Positions 6,599 to 8,139 of a stretch of 8,139 nucleotides of DNA are shown piece by piece. Source of the stretch: Thiosocius sp965601425. Its GTDB lineage: Bacteria; Pseudomonadota; Gammaproteobacteria; Chromatiales; Chromatiaceae. Position 1 is the stretch's first letter, and the number at the start of each line of letters is the position of its first letter. Below the pieces are notes generated by a model. It did no database searches, had not been told where the DNA came from, and worked only from the letters and a program-made list of their open reading frames with translations. Location of the stretch: positions 1-8,139 of the forward strand of contig CBFCWF010000192.1 in assembly GCA_965601425.1 (NCBI GenBank), given 5' to 3'. A program made the position numbers and the translations under genes.

Positions 6599-6988
6599 AT
6601 GCCGAACGACAGCCTGCAAGCACTCAACGCCCGGTTGCTCGCCTTTGCCCGGGAGAGGGACTGGGAACAGTTTCATTCGCCCAAGAACCTGAGCATGGCG
6701 TTGGCCGGCGAGGCGGGCGAGCTGCTGGAGCATTTCCAGTGGCTGACCGAGGCACAGAGCACGACGCTGACGGCCGACAAGAGGGAGCAGGTCGCGCTGG
6801 AAATGGCGGACATCCTCATTTATCTGATCCGGCTTTCCGAGCGACTGGGCATTGATCTCGTTGCCGCCGCTTATCGCAAGATCGGACTCAACGAGGCGCG
6901 TTATCCGGTGGAACGGGTGCGCGGCGATGCACGGCGCGCCGGCGAGTACGAGCGGCACGAAGTCGCCGCGGATCCGGCGACGGACTGA
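6599..6988 (+). CDS. MazG-like nucleotide pyrophosphohydrolase (dCTPase/XTP3TPA type)
   Basis: A 129-aa all-alpha NTP pyrophosphohydrolase, one-domain MazG-like, closest in pattern to the dCTP pyrophosphatase (DCTPP1/XTP3TPA) group. It should cleave (d)NTPs to monophosphate and pyrophosphate, cleaning non-canonical or excess nucleotides. Visible features are RDWEQFHSPKNL (20-31), the metal-binding ExxE at E38/E41 (GEAGEL), FQW (46-48), the second metal motif ExxD at E68/D71 (EMADILIYL), and the C-terminal K94-x3-N98-x2-R101-Y-P. The matching human blocks (RDWEQFH.PRNL, GE.GEL.E.FQW, DVLIYL) support dCTP or a modified pyrimidine as substrate, though specificity is inferred. Length is typical for the group. 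Not an obvious toxin-antitoxin partner: no mazEF or toxin gene is next to it. Convergent with the unknown gene at 7067. Confidence 0.9.
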   Translation: MPNDSLQALNARLLAFARERDWEQFHSPKNLSMALAGEAGELLEHFQWLTEAQSTTLTADKREQVALEMADILIYLIRLSERLGIDLVAAAYRKIGLNEARYPVERVRGDARRAGEYERHEVAADPATD

Positions 6989-7019
6989 GATCTTGCGGCC
7001 GAGCCGAGCCGTACCGGAT

Positions 7020-7058
7020 GTCGCCGTTGCCGGGATCATGACCGACCCAAACGGCGAC
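7020..7058. repeat. Nine-bp perfect inverted repeat between convergent genes
   Basis: GTCGCCGTT (7020-7028) and AACGGCGAC (7050-7058) form a perfect 9-bp stem around a 21-nt loop, in the 78-nt gap between the converging stops at 6988 and 7067. Its position suits a bidirectional terminator or transcript-end stabiliser, but there is no T-tract on either side and the loop is long, so this is tentative. Confidence 0.35.
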
Positions 7059-7066
7059 GGGCGTGT

Positions 7067-7531
7067 TCAGCTGTCGCGACCCTCGAGCAGCAGCAAGGCG
7101 CGCCGCGACAGACCACGGACGCGCCTCCAGAACCGGGGGCGGGCCTTCGCCGCCCCGGCGGCGGGCAGGGCCGTGGCACCCAACTGGCCGCCGACCAACA
7201 GGGCGTCCGGGACACGCCCGCGGATCGACTGTGCCACCCGTCCGGCCAGGCCGGGCTCGGCGGCCACGGTCACCCAGAGCACATTGATGGCGTAGTTGAT
7301 ATCGGCAAACACCACTTGTCCGCCATATGATTCGCAAACCTCGCGAATCAACTGCGCAGTCCGTTCGCGTGACCGCTCCGGCCGCTTACCGAGGCCCGGG
7401 ATCCACATCATGAAATCGGCGACATTGCGACCGTCCTGTGCACGCGTCGGTGCCAGCCGCCACAAGGGCGGCGCGGGCGTCAGCGGCCGGACCGCATGCA
7501 GCGGGCGATCGAACTCGCCGTCGTCGCACAT
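7067..7531 (-). CDS. Unrecognised 154-aa protein with a possible ferredoxin-like (ACT-like) core
   Basis: I do not recognise this protein. The middle shows alternating strands and helices: ADFMMWIPGL (39-48), helix about 53-70, QVVFADINYAINVLWVTV (72-89), helix about 93-107, and DALLVGGQLGA (109-119). That order (beta-alpha-beta-beta-alpha-beta) would fit a small ferredoxin-like or ACT-like fold, which is inference only. The first 35 residues are Pro-rich and look disordered; the tail (130-154) is basic and hydrophobic (RPRFWRRVRGLSRRALLLLE) and could be an amphipathic helix. No signal peptide or clear catalytic motif. The ATG at 7531 begins 2 nt after the upstream stop and gives tight coupling. 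A start at 7624 would overlap the upstream gene by 91 nt and add an Arg-rich sequence, so it is disfavoured. Codon use looks like that of the neighbours. Confidence 0.72.
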   Translation of the reverse strand: MCDDGEFDRPLHAVRPLTPAPPLWRLAPTRAQDGRNVADFMMWIPGLGKRPERSRERTAQLIREVCESYGGQVVFADINYAINVLWVTVAAEPGLAGRVAQSIRGRVPDALLVGGQLGATALPAAGAAKARPRFWRRVRGLSRRALLLLEGRDS

Positions 7532-7533
7532 CG

Positions 7534-8139
7534 TCAGCCGCGCGCGCACGACGCGGCCGACCGGTCGACGCGAATCCCGGCAGCCGCATACTGTCTCTGT
7601 AACGCGTCGAGACACTGTTTGCACCAGCCGCCAGATCCGTCGCCCGCCGGTGCACGACAGCCCAGATCACACAACAGATCGCAGGGATAATGCCAGTAGA
7701 AGCGGTTCCAGCTCGTCGGGTCGCGCGTCAGGCCCTCGGGAGTCACTCGGGCGACCAGGTCCACGCCGACCGGCGCGCCTGCCGGCCAGGGCTGCAGATG
7801 GCGCGCGAGGGCCTCGGCATCCAATTGCCTCCCCAACGCATCGACGCTGAAGTACCGCCGCGCCGGCACATCCCCCGCCGCTGACCGCTCGGCGATCAGG
7901 TGTGCAGCGGCGAATACCGCCTCGGCACGCTGCTGTCGGGCCTGCTCGCCTTCCCCCGCGGGCGCTGCCTCGAATAAGCCGGAGAGTCCCGTCCTCAGCG
8001 TCGACCAAGCATCCATCTCACCCAGCGAGATCAGATCGACCTCGGACAGACTGCTGGCGAACTGCTGCTCCCATGCGTTCGACATACGCGCAACGGTGCG
8101 CTCGGCAACATCATCGATCTTGTCGAAACCCAGGAAGGT
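7534..8139 (-). CDS. Unrecognised protein with a C-terminal cysteine cluster (5' partial)
   Basis: I do not recognise this protein. The frame is open to the right edge, with 18 further sense codons before the ATG at 8085 (reading TFLGFDKIDDVAERTVAR), so that ATG may be internal and the gene is best treated as truncated by the window. Counted from the Met at 8085, residues 1-100 are mostly helical and acidic/Ala-rich. A C-terminal segment then carries five cysteines as C135-x3-C139-x3-C143-x11-C155-x2-C158, next to an aromatic stretch (WNRFYWHYPC, 126-135), plus C180. The spacing could hold zinc or an iron-sulfur cluster, but it does not match CxxxCxxC radical-SAM or a standard ferredoxin pattern. 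No signal peptide or membrane helix is visible. It is followed after 2 nt by the 154-aa gene, with which it likely forms an operon whose promoter is beyond 8139. Confidence 0.7.
   Translation of the reverse strand, partial: TFLGFDKIDDVAERTVARMSNAWEQQFASSLSEVDLISLGEMDAWSTLRTGLSGLFEAAPAGEGEQARQQRAEAVFAAAHLIAERSAAGDVPARRYFSVDALGRQLDAEALARHLQPWPAGAPVGVDLVARVTPEGLTRDPTSWNRFYWHYPCDLLCDLGCRAPAGDGSGGWCKQCLDALQRQYAAAGIRVDRSAASCARG

Noticed and set aside
6599..6988. MazG-like gene as part of a toxin-antitoxin or defence module
   Set aside because: MazG names a pyrophosphohydrolase family, not a toxin, and no toxin, nuclease or phage gene lies beside it.
6428..7039. A 203-codon frame antisense to the pyrophosphohydrolase gene
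   Set aside because: The sense gene carries ExxE and ExxD motifs in the proper order; the antisense product shows no family features.
7532..7624. A longer start at 7624 for the 154-aa protein
   Set aside because: It would overlap the upstream gene by 91 nt and add Arg-rich residues that look like a shadow of that gene; the ATG at 7531 follows the upstream stop by 2 nt.

Overview
The window is high-GC bacterial chromosome with dense, tightly packed genes. It looks like a gammaproteobacterium, probably outside the enterics and near the Pseudomonas/Chromatiales type. The reasons are an AlgZ/AlgR (FimS/AlgR) two-component pair next to argH, as known in Pseudomonas, and a HemB of the Pseudomonas-like aspartate-rich (Mg-type) class. 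No tRNA, rRNA, CRISPR array, insertion sequence or prophage signal was seen. I could not assign a species.

Layout, left to right. (1) Positions 3-1478 (+) hold the C-terminal part of a PAS-GGDEF-EAL cyclic-di-GMP protein; its N-terminus lies outside the window. (2) A leftward block follows, read from 4923 down to 1545: algZ (sensor kinase), algR (LytTR response regulator), hemB (porphobilinogen synthase) and an HPP-family membrane protein. algZ/algR overlap by 4 nt and hemB/HPP by 8 nt, with 46 nt between algR and hemB, so at least parts are translationally coupled. (3) argH (argininosuccinate lyase, 5030-6421, +) diverges from algZ across a 106-nt region that contains a perfect TATAAT. (4) After a 177-nt gap comes a small all-alpha NTP pyrophosphohydrolase of the MazG/dCTPase type (6599-6988, +) with a likely extended -10 promoter. 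(5) Facing it from the right edge is a leftward pair of unrecognised genes: a cysteine-bearing protein that runs off the window, and a 154-aa protein 2 nt downstream of it.

Functional reading: signalling (c-di-GMP turnover, AlgZR), tetrapyrrole synthesis (HemB), arginine synthesis (ArgH) and nucleotide-pool cleaning sit side by side. In Pseudomonas the argH-algZ-algR segment is followed by hemC/hemD; here the tetrapyrrole gene is hemB, followed by an HPP protein. Most of the window is ordinary core genome. The parts that deserve a second look are the unrecognised pair at the right end, the degenerate ATP-lid motif in AlgZ, and the regulator-heme-HPP linkage. I see no convincing evidence for a wholly new system.
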